This document shows, piece after piece, positions 1 through 12,439 of a stretch of 64,000 bases of DNA; the first letter of the stretch is position 1; the number at the start of each line of letters is the position of its first letter. Position numbers and translations under genes: made by a program. The notes below the pieces were generated by a model. The model was not told where the DNA came from, did no database searches, and saw only the letters and a list, made by a program, of their open reading frames with translations. The DNA is taken from the NCBI RefSeq assembly GCF_041260155.1, contig NC_091933.1:24771174-24835173 (forward strand), read 5' to 3'. Source of the DNA: Ptychodera flava (taxonomy: Eukaryota > Hemichordata > Enteropneusta > Ptychoderidae).

Positions 1-1766
1 GAAAATATCTGACGTCGAGTTTCTTGTTAGTTTGAGCTCCGTATACGGGACAGGGTGGCCGACATTTTACGGTAAATGCAAATGTTGGAGGTCAGAAATA
101 AAAATTGTCCAATATGCAAATTACCATGATAACATGGGTTTGTAACTGCAGTAAAATTGACATGGCAACACATTAATGCGAAACTAGTTAAAAAACGACC
201 TTACTTTCGAAAAAAATGCTTCTTCGGGATCGACCATCAGGCATTGGGAAGGGGTCACGGTGACCAAGAATTAAAAACAAGAAATGTGCCAAGCAAAAGT
301 TTCTAAAGTTGCTCGCAGTCTTGCAAATTTCGCAAAAAAATATTCAGCCGACGTGTGTAAAATTTCGGTAAGAATATGCATACCATGAACAATGCGAAAA
401 AAACAAATTTTTCAAATAAATTGAAAAACGCAAAACTTCATGTTCTAATTCATATTGATATTCTGAAAAGTGTAGTCCTCGCCCTAAGTTGTAATTGTGC
501 ATATCTCTTATTGCGTCCCGAATGCGACCAACCCGGCACGCCAGCGGAACATTTTCATTTGTTATTTTAGCTTTGTGTTTAGACAATTTTGTTTTTATAG
601 AGCACTTGTTAATAGTGAGTATCTCCCTTTCTCATTCCACGGCCTTATTTCGTAAATTTGAAACCGCGGAATGGCACCCGCTGTCAGGCTGGTGAGAAAC
701 TACGGCATGACTCCCGCTGTCAGGCCGGCCAGCGAACGAAGGCCAAAGTACTCATGTCAGATCAAAAGAGATATTGCACATTAGAAACGTCATCGCACAA
801 ATGTCAGAGCAACTTAAGTTTATGAGTAGCTTTGCTAAGGATTTTTGAAATACTGTGTTAGAGCTCCATTTACCTAGATATACATTAATACGTTATTTTG
901 CAGAGAATTTGTTTTGGTCTCAATCCCAAGATTATGACGGAATCCCTTGAGTGTTACTTGTCAACATAGTATTTGTAAAAGTTGTTTCGATGTTATTATT
1001 GACAATGGAATTTTGCTCCTGACATGAATTGATTTGTCTGCAATAACATTAACAATAACACAATATTTACAATTTGAACATAATTTACACAGTTTGCAAC
1101 GAGTCGACAAGCACATTTCAAATGTATATTTCAAAAAACTTCAGGGAAAAGGAGAAAATGTTTCTTTCTAAAAAAAGTAATGAAAATTATCAAAGTTTAC
1201 AGCTACTAGTCCTTTAACAAACAGTCCAGCGATTCACTGCAATTCGCTGAAACAACATTTTCAACAGACAGACATATCTCCAATGATACTGCAATTCATG
1301 ATTAAAACAACAGCTGAGATAGACAAAATATATGTCTTTTTACTTAAAATCGTCTACCCTTGTAAACTGCTCTGCAAGATGTTTTATTGGTACATTATTA
1401 ATGAAATTCTCGTGAATTACTCGCAATAATTTCATTCTCAATCTATAAGAAAGTTCGTTGCGGAAAGTTCTGTATTTCGGCAAGAATCGATGGAAGGAAA
1501 AGTCTGGAACAAATAAAGATTAAATGTCATCCATTGGAATGTGATGGAAATTAATTTTATCGTTTACGGATTGAAAAATAGCGCTATTTTGAATATTTGC
1601 CTAATCTATGACATGAATGTTTCACTCACTTGATGTGGTTCATTGACTAATACAAGGTCAGTGGGTACATATATTTACATGATGAAACTGTATCTCTACG
1701 CTCACAATTTTCAAATAACTCTTTTGCAGAATCCAGTACTACACAAACCCTGGGAAAAACAGCACC
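1..1766. other. No gene recognised upstream of the secreted-protein gene
   Basis: This AT-rich stretch shows no conserved-looking reading frame and only short chance ORFs. It must contain the promoter and any 5' UTR of the plus-strand gene whose ATG is at 1767, but I could not place a TATA box or transcription start with confidence. Confidence 0.4.
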
Positions 1767-2996
1767 ATGGATTTCAAAGGTTTCCTCACTTTCGCCGTTT
1801 TAGCAGGTATTTATTGGAATATAATGCTACTTTTACTTTTAATGTGAGTGGCGCGTACTATGACTTCTTAAAGGTACCGTTATAATGCTACCACGCATTG
1901 CTTCAATAGAAAGGAGGTTTACTTTAATGTGTATGTCCACGCCATGTGATGTACGTCCTGTAGCTCCCTTGAATGGTCGTCGAGTATACGATGTTTTGAG
2001 AATAGTAGGACATTAATCTGTTTCTATTTTCCAGCGCTGGTGTTGACTTACTGCAATGCTTCAGAATGCCCTCAATCTGTAACCGAGTTCAGTAAACTTC
2101 GTCGCTGGATAGCGTCTTCTGTCGGACTATGTTACACGCAAATGTTGACCTCAATACGTCAAGACAAGACAGACTGCAGGTGATTATAGTATGCGCCTCG
2201 AAAGTGAAAGATTTAAACTTTTGCTCAAACTTTTTTTAAGGAATTGTTCAAACATTCTCTTTCAAAATCAAGAATAAAAGTGAGGGGTTACGGTGCAAAT
2301 TTTGGTACTGGAGAAACAAATAACCCGAGATTTACCGATATTTAAAATTCAAAATGGCCGTCACCCCTGTATTAACTTTGCAGAGAAAAAAATAAATAAA
2401 TTTTCGATTTTCGAAAAACTAAGACAGTGAAAACTCTTCTTACACCAAGAGCTTTAAAATGAACCCCCACAAGAGGTATATTAGAAAAGAATTGTAAAAG
2501 TTTGAGAGTCCGAATGTCTGTCCCTGAGGCGCGTCCTTCCTTAAACGACCAGTGGCTGTAACCGTTGATGACTGCCTTACTGTTTTTGCTTTGTGTGTCA
2601 ATTGCGAGTTCTTGTTCTACTCCCATAAGCATTTTGAAACACATACTATTTAGCCTGTCAACAAAGTGTTTAAAATGCACAGTTATTGTCTACTTTCGAA
2701 TTCGAGTCCAGACTATTACTCACTTGTCAACAATAACGATGCATTTTACACATGTACAGGCTTCAAAGTTGACAACAGATATTCTGTGTATCTCAACATG
2801 CTCTAAGCTTTTTACATGCTTTGGAGAGTAGAACAAGAAATTGTGCTTCAAAACAAAACAAAAATGGGGAAAATCATCAAAACTAGTTTACAGCTACTGG
2901 CCCTTTAAAGAAACAAAGTGAAAGCAGGGAATCGAGATATCATGTCAAATGCCAGAAAAGTGTTAGTTTTCATTAATAACTTCACTCCAATGAAGA

Positions 2997-3058
<62 letters not shown>

Positions 3059-5470
3059 CACACAGCGATAAAGTGAACAGTGTTAGCGAGTGTTTGAACA
3101 CTGAAACGGAGAAATGTTTAGCGACGAACACGGACGACATTCTCGAGCAGATGCTACAGCAGTCAATGGTTCCTTTCAGTGCCACCCTTCCTCAGATGAA
3201 ACTGATATTCTGCGATGAGGACTTCTCCAGCACACCAGAAATAGCACCAACGCTCCAATACGGTGAAGAACAGCAGTGCAGTGCGGAACTGCTTCCTTCA
3301 AGCCAAACCTGTTCCACCACGTTCGATGAACACTTCCGCGAGAACCCGTTCAATCCACAGCTTTGCGGGTGAGTGCAATATCTCAGTGTGCCATCTTCCT
3401 ATACTTCATGCGCCATGTCGATCAATCAGCGAATGGTGGGTAAATCGCTCACTAAGAAATAAAGTTGATCAAACCTTTTTAGAAGCAAGCAATTGATGTG
3501 TCTGTTAGGCCGACAAACAGACACTGACGGCCGAAACTTTCGTCAATAATCGCAAGAGGGATACAAGCCAGTGTCATAATAACAAAACACATTTTACAGT
3601 GAGCCAAATATGTCACATTTAATCTGCCTGTCAATCAAAACCCATAATTATATGTGATCTTTCAGTTGGATATTCTTGTTCAGCTCCACTAGCATTGGTT
3701 CATCCGTTCTCCGATATTTGATATGACCTTCAGGCAAGACAATCGATGGAATTCAAAACGAGTATTTTCAGTTAGTGTCACCGTACGCTTCCTGTGTGGA
3801 CTATACCTACCCAAAAGTTTCGTTTCATGAATGACGGGTAAAAGAAAGATAGAGACAAGTATCGGAATGAAGCATTGCGCACAATCTACGGCTCCGCTTC
3901 AAAACCCGGTGGTGACACTCTCAGAGAGCACTGGCATCCATGCTCTTTCAACAAAATTTCAAGATACCCCTAATCTGGGATTTTTCAACAAAAAAGATCC
4001 CCTTCTTTTTAGAAATATACGAGAAAATACGACAAAAAATAACCCCTTACTTACAAAATCCAGGAGAGGGAGACGTAATATTAGAGTCAGGTCAATGCTG
4101 AATTATGATATTGTTTTCACATACATTAACATATCAGAATCTGAAAGAAACTGTTAACTTTGGAACAGGAGTGTCAAACTCATAAAATTCATTAGATTTC
4201 GAATCACAGTTTTAAACCCGATCAAAGCATGGGAAACGCACAATGATTGGTGAAGTTTGAGTGTCTGATATAGGTATTTCCTGGGATATTTCAAACCTTT
4301 CTTAGGCCAGGATTTTGGAAAAGTATCCCTTTTCCTCGATTTCACGGACCCGTGATAGGGAATAAAAAACACTCCCTTCCCCTTGATTTTAGGAACACGC
4401 ATCGATACCCATTTCCCCCGACAGTGACACCACCGGGCTTCAAAGTCGGGGCTCCTTACCATTACATGTGGTTGCGAGGTTTCTTAACGCCGTCAAGAAT
4501 GCTTCAGAACCGCCAACATCCTAAACATCTGTGTATCACATGATAAATGGCATATTCCAACTGTAATGACACCGCGGAGAGGGAACACAAGATCTTTCAG
4601 AATTTACGTTGCTCGCGCTTACGTCAACTTTTGTCGGCAATTGAGACAGCCAATGTCTTTATGTGGATTAATATCGGTAGCTATCATTAACTGAAGAGAC
4701 TAAGTCGCCAAGTGCACGATGATCAGCAGCTTTGAGTTCAGAGTAATGTGCGAGTAAGGCATGCAGGCAGTGTACATTTTCGCCGAGCAGTCAGTGCCAT
4801 TGGTTCCACATCATAGGACAGTAAACACTGAATAATTCACCTTGTCGAAAACACTTCACCTTTGGGGGTGTGACTTGGAATTATACGGTCTTTGAACTTT
4901 TGCTAGTTGAAGATGGAGTCTGATTGATGTGTCATACACTACCGAAGTTATTTCTTCGAATGTGTTTTGAGAATTTGCAAAATACAATACTGACTCAATT
5001 CAATTTTAATATATACGGATATATTGCACAAAGATAATGAGAATTGCGTCTGCGGTGTAAAATGTTGTTACATGTGCTATTGCTATGGTGATTCTTGTGT
5101 TCCTTGCAGCGAATTCGATGAAGTTGTCGACTGCCAAACTGAAAAGGCTCAAGAATTTTGCAGTAATTTGGAAGAGAGTTACCTGGATGACGACATTTTC
5201 ATACGGAGGAAGATGAATTTCTTCTGTGGAGGCTTGGACGAGACTGAAACGAGCACCGGAGGCAATGCTGAAGGTGGACCGGCCGTCACGACGGAAAGAA
5301 GCGGCAACGATACGACTCGGAACGAAGACAGCGCTACAAGCAAAGGCGATGAACAGACAGCCGACGGTACCGACGATGGGTCTGATGTCAAAGACGAGTC
5401 GGCTGCTGTAGCATTGGAAATATCCTACGCCCTACTAAGTTTTAGCGCCCTCATGTTGTCGGCGGTTTAA
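1767..5470 (+). CDS. Small secreted cysteine-rich protein, probably GPI-anchored, 4 exons
   Basis: I do not recognise this family. The exons are 1767-1806, 2035-2179, 3066-3368 and 5110-5470. All have GT-AG borders and agreeing phases, giving 849 nt (282 residues plus TAA). The first ~23 residues (MDFKGFLTFAVLAALVLTYC start) are a hydrophobic signal peptide split by intron 1. The middle carries more than ten cysteines in spaced pairs (for example EC..KC, FC, QC, TC, LC), which suggests a disulphide-bonded extracellular domain. Then comes an acidic Ser/Thr/Asp/Gly-rich stalk with an NDT glycosylation site. The last ~18 residues (LEISYALLSFSALMLSAV) are hydrophobic and follow a small-residue stretch (DESAA), as GPI-attachment signals do. 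Part of exon 3 and all of exon 4 are open over long stretches, but exons 1 and 2 rest on splice signals alone. A secreted protein with a hydrophobic tail but no lipid anchor is the alternative. Confidence 0.7.
2191..2534. mobile_element. ~340-bp dispersed repeat with short inverted ends (copy a, MITE-like)
   Basis: The ends are GCGCCTCG on the left and GAGGCGCG on the right. The body closely matches 7334-7657 and more loosely 31474-31812, including shared stretches such as the one around 'ctctttcaaaatca' and 'tttaccgatattt'. No coding capacity is seen. It sits in intron 2 of the secreted-protein gene. A non-autonomous DNA transposon fits best. Confidence 0.6.
3000..3054 (+). repeat. (CT)27 microsatellite just upstream of a splice acceptor
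   Basis: An uninterrupted CT dinucleotide tract ends 11 bases before the acceptor AG (3064-3065) of exon 3 of the secreted-protein gene. It therefore serves as that exon's polypyrimidine tract. Confidence 0.9.
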
Positions 5471-5650
5471 AAGTATTCCCTAATCCAGATTTTAATGTAA
5501 ACTTTAATTGCACTTCATTTTACTTGATATATTCACCCTTTTCTCGTCTCAAGTACTTTTCATATAATGCAACAATTGAATTTTCAAGAACGAATAATTC
5601 TGATGATTAGTCTCACAGATTTTCACCGCCTTAATAATGAGTGATAGTGG

Positions 5651-5656
5651 AATAAA
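5651..5656 (+). terminator. Candidate polyadenylation signal AATAAA
   Basis: This is a canonical AATAAA 180 bases after the stop codon of the plus-strand secreted-protein gene, the expected place for its 3' end. It was placed by motif only. Confidence 0.5.
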
Positions 5657-5699
5657 CACTGAGAAATAACAGCGAACTTTACTTTTTTATATAATCCAG

Positions 5700-7330
5700 G
5701 CATTATTTGCACTCCTGCTGACAGTAGCTACTCGATGTTCTCAACTGTCATGTATTTGGCTTTCTGCTGTGACCTCAAACGATTGATTTTGGTAACATTT
5801 TTATCAATGTTTACACCCTTTTTTTACTGTAATTATAACGATAATTTAGGGATACGCAAAAGATTTTAGAAGAAAAACTATTCCTAACCTGGCGTATGCA
5901 AACATTTCGCTAGGATGAATTTTGATGGCTTCGTAACAATTGTACTGGATTCGAATGAGAGATACGTTAATATGAGGATATGCAAAAAAAGTTGCAGGTC
6001 GCAAAAATGATAAATCGGCTACAGTACTCACTAGTATGCTGCAATAGTACAGAACTCGGTGATGCACGCACTTCACGTTGAATTTTAAAATTTGCTACAG
6101 TACAATTAAAATAGGAGAAACAATTTAAGATATTGCTCATCAGTGCAGTTTTGTAATGTAATGCGTTTGGAGTTGAATAAAAATGTCCTGTCTTCACCGT
6201 CTTTTCCGTTTAAAAGCATGACTAAAACTTCGTTTGGAATATTTCTGCTGGTTGATTGACCTTCTCTGTCACTGCTATTTTACGGAGCACATGGTGCGGA
6301 GGGCTGCAAAAGGTGCTCAGTATATATTCAGTGTAACGATGTCAGGAGCAAAATGGAAGGCTTCAGTCAGGAGTGGGTGGGCCGGGAAACTTTGGCATGT
6401 TGTAAAACCTGACCCACCCACCCCCTTTTCTGGGCAAAGAAAACTCGTTGATGATATGTCCCTCACAGAATTGTGATTCTGTCATGATCAGCGGATGATC
6501 TTTCGTTAAACAAAGTGCAAAAGACAATAATCTCGTCAAATCTCGTCCTTCTGCCTTCTGTCAATGGTCAGTCAACCTAATGTGTAGAAGTTGTTACCCT
6601 GGTGGTAAAGTGTGAGTATTGTAATTTTTCTGTTACACTAACAGCCAGTGTTATGAAGTGACGTTTCTGACATATATGTGATTGCTGTGTGTATGTGGCT
6701 CTATCATTACCAGTCATGCACAGTACCGTTTTCTGTTGCTTCAATGAAACTCATTATGACATGGTCATCTGCTCGCTGAAAGCGAAGGGGAAAAAAAGAT
6801 ACCGCGAGAAATTAATGTAATTTCCTAGGGCAGGGCATTTGCATGCGAGAGGTTGGAAGCGAAGGATTTCCAGCAAATTGTATACCGCTATACAACCAGA
6901 AACATGAAGACCTGTATGCAGTGTTAGCTGTCAACAAGTGCTGTGACTACTGGAGCATTGATTTCTGTTCTGGTAAATGCTTCCACCATAGTTACATTGC
7001 CACAGTGATTGTCAGTAAAGAATTGTTGCTAAGCGATGGGCACGGTGGTTAGGTCACGTATCTCCCCAGTCCTTAACGGTATGCCGTTCTCGCAGGATGC
7101 CATTTCATTGTACCATTTACCTTGTGAGGAAATTTTAATATGACAGTTTTGGTTTAGGATATATTGCACATACTGACATAGGGGCGCTCAAATGTTTACA
7201 CTACTTGCATGTAGGCCTATTGTCTGCAGCTTATACGGACTCGTTTTGAAGGCTTAGGCGTAACTGAAGTTTTCACCGCCTTGTTTTGGAAAATCGAAAA
7301 TTTCATCAGCACGACGGTCATTCTTAAGGT
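5700..7330. other. Gene-free stretch
   Basis: No supported coding region. A short inverted repeat with GTGGGTGGG and CCCACCCACC arms lies near 6371-6423. The remaining short ORFs show no composition or motif that suggests a gene. Confidence 0.4.
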
Positions 7331-7333
7331 ATT

Positions 7334-7657
7334 ATGCGCCTCGAAATTAAAAGACTTATACTTTTGCTCAAACTTTCTTCGGGGAATCTTTCAACCATTC
7401 TCTTTCAAAATCAGGAATGAAAATTCGGGGTAACCGGGCAAATTTTGATACTGAAGAAACAAATTATCCACGATTTACCGATATTTGAAATTCAAAGTGG
7501 CCGCCATCCCTGTGTTAACTCTATGGAGAAAAAAGAAAATTTTCTAATTTTGAAAAACTAAGACAGTGAAAATTTTTACACCAAGAGCTTTAAAATCAGC
7601 GCCCCACAAGTGGTAGATCTAAAAATTTGAGTCAAACTATCTGTCCCCGAGGCACGT
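7334..7657. mobile_element. ~325-bp dispersed repeat (copy b, MITE-like), with an inverted end fragment at 7782-7826
   Basis: Same family as 2191-2534, with left end GCGCCTCG and right end GAGGCACG. About 125 bases further on, 7782-7826 is an inverted copy of the element's first ~45 bases. So either this copy is longer and terminally inverted, or a second fragment inserted beside it. Confidence 0.6.
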
Positions 7658-7829
7658 TCTACATGAAATAAAATATCGTTTAACTCTGTGTACTATTTAG
7701 TTTTGCTAATCCCAATTTTTGCGAGGTGACTGCTGGGTTTTAGTCTCGATCATCAGAGAGAATGTTGTAAAGTTTCGTTGACGAAAGTTTGAGCAAAAGT
7801 TTAAAACTTTCATTTTCGAGGCGTGCACT

Positions 7830-9625
7830 ACCATCTTAAATATGTAAACACTTCACTGACGTCATCAGTGGCAGCCACTTTACATGATATGCAGAGATAG
7901 ACAGCTAAGCCTTAGTTGAAAAACAGATTCCTTTCTACTGATTGAAATTCCGATATTTCACTTCACACATCGTTTCTGGTATGCAGCAGACCCACGATCT
8001 TGTTTGCAAGTGAACCCTATAAATGGCATTGACCTATGCTCCTACGTTTTCACACAAGACAAACGCAGTTTTCAGGGTTTGAATTAATTTTTCCAAACAG
8101 ATATCAAATATCTCGAGAATAAATAACGCGACTAGTATTACTGTGTTCTTAACGCATTTAGTACTTGTAATTATCATACATGCTATGCCTGTATTGCCAT
8201 TCTTCTATTGTTCAGACGGTACGGATATGAGCCCATATTTTAACTAGTGAAAATACGAATTATATTTTCACTGTAACCGAACTACTTACAGTGACGCGGA
8301 CGCGTGACCTTCGCTGTATGCATGACCTTCGTTGGTATATGTACATATAAACAGCTGAGCGAATAGGACAAATGACAATCCGAAACGTCATTATGATTAT
8401 GGTCAAAATTCTGTTGTTTGCAGTCACTTCATGGGCATGCCCTTAGGCACAAGTACAGTTGTACCAAAAACATACAAACAACGTATTGAAAATTTGTATA
8501 ATTTGCCGACACCTGTCAATTCACGGCCGGTCCCGTGGCGGTGCACGGTGCAGTGTTTTCGTGTCGTCTACGCTGCTGAATATTTACACCATGGAAGTAT
8601 CATTACACGTAAAGATATCGGTTGACAGAGCATCATGATAGAATCGGTTTAAGACAAGTTTCCTGTTGATGTATCTGGGCGGTGAATTACATCGTTTACA
8701 GTCGTAAATGAACCACGAAAATCCAACCGCACTGAAAATACTCGCGACAGACAAAGTTGAAGGTGCACATGATATTTCCGATTTGTACCTGTCAGTTCAC
8801 AGGTCATGATCGTGTCTGGTGGCACCGATGCGGTGCGGGTTTCAGATACAATGTGCCATTTAGGAGAAGTCAAACTTTCGCTTCGGTTGTCAAAGGAAGT
8901 TTAGTTCTATTTAGGCAAGCCAGGAAGGAAAATATACGAGCAGACGACGGAAATACCTTTGAAATGTACTTTTATTCGTACAGCAACAAAATCACGAACG
9001 AGTTACGACACTACAGCTTACAGTGTACTCACTTCATGTTTTCACTAATCCGCTTACTGAGATGGTAAATTCGGCATATTTGACGTCTGGGAACATGTAT
9101 AATTCTTCGAGATAAACTGACTGGTACGGGTTTTATATCCACTGTATATGCATTCATAGATGTCGCAGAGCTGCTTGCTCTGTGCTCTCAGCTGTTCATA
9201 CACGATAAGAGTTTGAGCGTGGCGCGAGTATTTTGACCCGATTTTGGCGGCTTCATAACTTTCACGCAGGGATGAGGTTATGTATTAAAACACAAAAACA
9301 CACCCATTTTGTGGACTCCCGCCTATGTTTTACATCCACCGTCATTTTAAACTAAAAATAAATCTTCTTCAAATTGTGAAAACCTGTGTCGACATCGTAA
9401 TATTTAAATTGTTTGCTGTAAAAGTGCTCCATAAATCCTCCTTTGCAGTGGAATGGCCCAATAGCGGAATAATATCAAGAAGTGATACGGTTGTCATCAC
9501 TCCTTAGCAACCAACTTTTTATAAGTACAGCCTGGAGGAAGCAAGGTCGATTTCAAGTTGATTTCGTTGCTAATTTCGGAGCGTCTGTAGGAAAACAGTC
9601 ATAACCAAAGCATGCATGTATGATA
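7830..9625. other. Gene-free stretch
   Basis: No supported gene. ORFs at 8431-8625 and 8757-9068 have no recognisable domain, no clear splice context and no repeat homology, so I treat them as chance. Confidence 0.35.
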
Positions 9626-9627
9626 AA

Positions 9628-9772
9628 GGGGTTATTACACGAAGTTAGGGCGATACCACGTCGTATTCTCGTGATGTGTCCGTATTTTGAGTCGTTGCTG
9701 CGCAACTCGTTAAAATACGGACACATCACTCGAATACGACGCGGTATCGCCCAAACTTCGTGTAATAACCCC
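9628..9772. repeat. 145-bp near-perfect foldback (inverted repeat) element
   Basis: Two ~68-base arms, beginning GGGGTTATTACACGAAG and ending in its complement, flank a loop of a few bases (CTGCGC region). Only about five mismatches separate the arms. It would form a long hairpin and looks like a small foldback MITE. Confidence 0.85.
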
Positions 9773-10072
9773 TAATAGTTCTACTCTGGAATAAAAAGGA
9801 CGCGATGTATTTTACTCTGTACGCCCAAAATATCATATGACTGATAAACAAACACATGTGTACAAGTGCGTACAGAAAGACACGTATTTCTTTGCGCGTT
9901 TGCACACATGGGTTTGTTCGTACCGTGGTCCATTCGAATTCCGGTAATACGATAATTTACATCACACTGTTCTTCTTACATCTCGATATAGGATAGACCC
10001 CTCATACGTACGTTGCTTTAAGGGACAAAGCTCTACAGGTAAAAAAATGACGTCATATGTATATCAATACGC

Positions 10073-10821
10073 AACGGGATGCGGCCTTTGTAGCTGGCAT
10101 CGTCAAGCAATACTTATATCTCCTCGGTCAGAAATATTTTTCATAAATACTCTTAACAGTCTTATTCATGAGTGGGAATATATTTATCTGTCCCCTCTTC
10201 AGTTAACTTTAGATACTAAACTGCGTGAATTCCAGTGGAAACTGACACATAATATTCTGGTAACAAATGTTATGCTTTATAAAATGACGCCCCCAAGAGT
10301 TCCCTCAAGTGCATGCACTTTTTGTTCAGAAAATGAGGAAACGCTTCTTCATCTGTTTTTTCACTGCAATCATGTCAACCGATTTTGGAGGTCTTTTACA
10401 GATACATTTGGAAGAGGCTCGGTCTCCGGACCCCGCTTAATCCAGAGAGAGTTTTGCTTGGAGATTCAGAGATTCCAATGATTGTCAATTTCCTTCTATT
10501 AGTCGCAAAGAGATATATTTACATTGTAAGATGTAATAAGGGGGAGCTTAACTTTACCAACTTTATGAACTATGTTCAGCAGATACAGAGGACAGAATAC
10601 TACATTGCCAACAGAAAAAACAAAGTTGATAACCACATAAAGAAATGGGGAAAGTATTTACAACTGACTGGTCCATATCCATGACTTATTTTCACTGATT
10701 CATTGACCATATTGTATTTTTAAAAGCAGCTGACAGTAATATGTAACACATTGGTAATTTTTTCATGTTGTGACTCGAATAAAAAGTTTTATAAATACAA
10801 AAAAAAAAACGGGATGCGGCC
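10073..10821 (+). mobile_element. 5'-truncated LINE, 3' end with A-tail and 14-bp target-site duplication
   Basis: The element runs from about 10087 to 10807. It encodes the C-terminal part of a LINE ORF2, including a zinc-knuckle (CTFC...H....C, as in zf-RVT domains) near 10310-10380. A frame change around 10430-10470 leads into a second piece (LLLVAKRYIYIVRC, then NKVDNHIKKWG). The 3' end is an A-run at 10799-10809. The 14-base sequence AACGGGATGCGGCC is repeated exactly at 10073-10086 and 10808-10821, the hallmark of target-primed insertion. The C-terminal pattern resembles L1/Tx1-type LINEs, but the clade is not certain. Confidence 0.85.
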
Positions 10822-10829
10822 ATCGCTTT

Positions 10830-12435
10830 TCGGAAAAAAATACAAAAATGGCGATAAATGTTTGATATCGCATGTAGTTCTATCTTCAAATCTTTGCAAA
10901 ATATTTTTAACAACATACTACCATTCCATAAGGTATATGATAAAACCTTTACGGCCCTGATGCGGGTTTTACGCACGTTTTGCGAACTTCCATGTCCACA
11001 GTGAGGGGTGGACTGACCATTTGCATTCATTAGGTATGTGCTGATAGCATTGACAGTATAAATATAAACTGGCAATTTTCTTTCAAAATAAATTTTTAAC
11101 TGCGTATGAATATTACAAGAAATATATATTGTCCATAAGATCGCATTTTATTTATGTAACTTTTCATAAAAATAGAATTTATCTTGAAATATACGGGAAG
11201 TTTAATTATATATTGGTACAGACAAAGATTGCGTGCAAAAAATAAATATCTAATTAAAATACAGAAAATGGTAGTGCAATGTAAGTCATTCTTTAAGGCG
11301 ACTAAGGAAATAAATAGAAAGACATAACAGAATTAAGCCTAAGTTTGCAACGACTTGGAAAAATCATACACATATTGATTTTAAAATACGTAATAATTTG
11401 CACAAAAATTCAATGACTGCTGATTTTATAAAAGGGTAAATAATCTTTAAAAAACAACACGACGTACGCAAAAACACTATAAAACATCATTAAAAGACAC
11501 TATTACCACTCGAAAAATATGTCGAAAACAATTCAAATGTAAAACCACGGCCGGGTTCGCTGTGAAAAAGAGAGAAAGTCGGAATTGAAAAGTCGACCGT
11601 GATGGTGCTAGATAAAAGTTCCACTGGGCATCATCTATGAAACATGTGACCGTGACTCACAAAAAAAAACTAAAAAAGAAGAAGAAAATGTGTATGGAAA
11701 AAGGAGAGGCCCGTGTCGTGCGAGAAAAGAAAACAGAGTGGAACACCCCCAGAAAAAGCCCAAATCAACATGTAAAATCAAGTGGACAAAACACTCGTGG
11801 TGGTTCGTCGGCGGCCCCCTCACTCATGGCGTGCCTCGATGCACACTCGTGTTGGTGCGCAGGCGGCCAGCGACCCCCTCGCTGTAGAGTATAGGGTCGC
11901 CTCTCCCCAAGCATGGAGCTCTGTCCCAACAAAACGATGTCTAGCCGCTAGCCGGTGCGCTGTAGTCTTGTGGGGCCCGGGGACGAATGCAGGTGTTTCA
12001 CTGAAGCGCCATGCAATCGCCGTTTTACTTCTAAGGGGAATTTCCACAGAGTCAGACATCCTCTAACTCATGATAACCATATCATGATAAAAATGATACT
12101 AAGTTTTGAACATGCAAGTACCAAGCGATAAACTCAATACAGTTTTGCAATTGTCACGGCTTGGTATAGAGGACCTTTATGGTTTACATTGTTTTAGTCT
12201 CTAAATGGTGTGTGGCGAAGGCAAAAAACTCAAGAGGTTAAAACTCTCCGTTACATGTACACCGACGAAATACATTAATTTTTTTAAATACATACATATT
12301 ATCGACAAGCTTGACAAGCAAAGAATATGCAGTGGTACCCAACATTAAACACCTTGAACAGTTAAAACAGATGAAAGCATGTGATACAAAAACATGTGAG
12401 ACAGATGGCAAAGTGTATATCAATCATCAAATGTC
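10830..12435. other. Gene-free stretch with a GC-richer patch
   Basis: Mostly AT-rich and featureless. At about 11,750-12,050 the sequence becomes GC-richer and several overlapping ORFs appear on both strands. None shows a domain, start context or splice structure that I can defend. Confidence 0.35.
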
Positions 12436-12439
12436 TAGA

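Noticed and set aside
11635-12066. Overlapping ORFs in the GC-richer patch
   Set aside because: They lie on both strands, have low-complexity Lys or Arg/Pro content, and show no domain or splice support.
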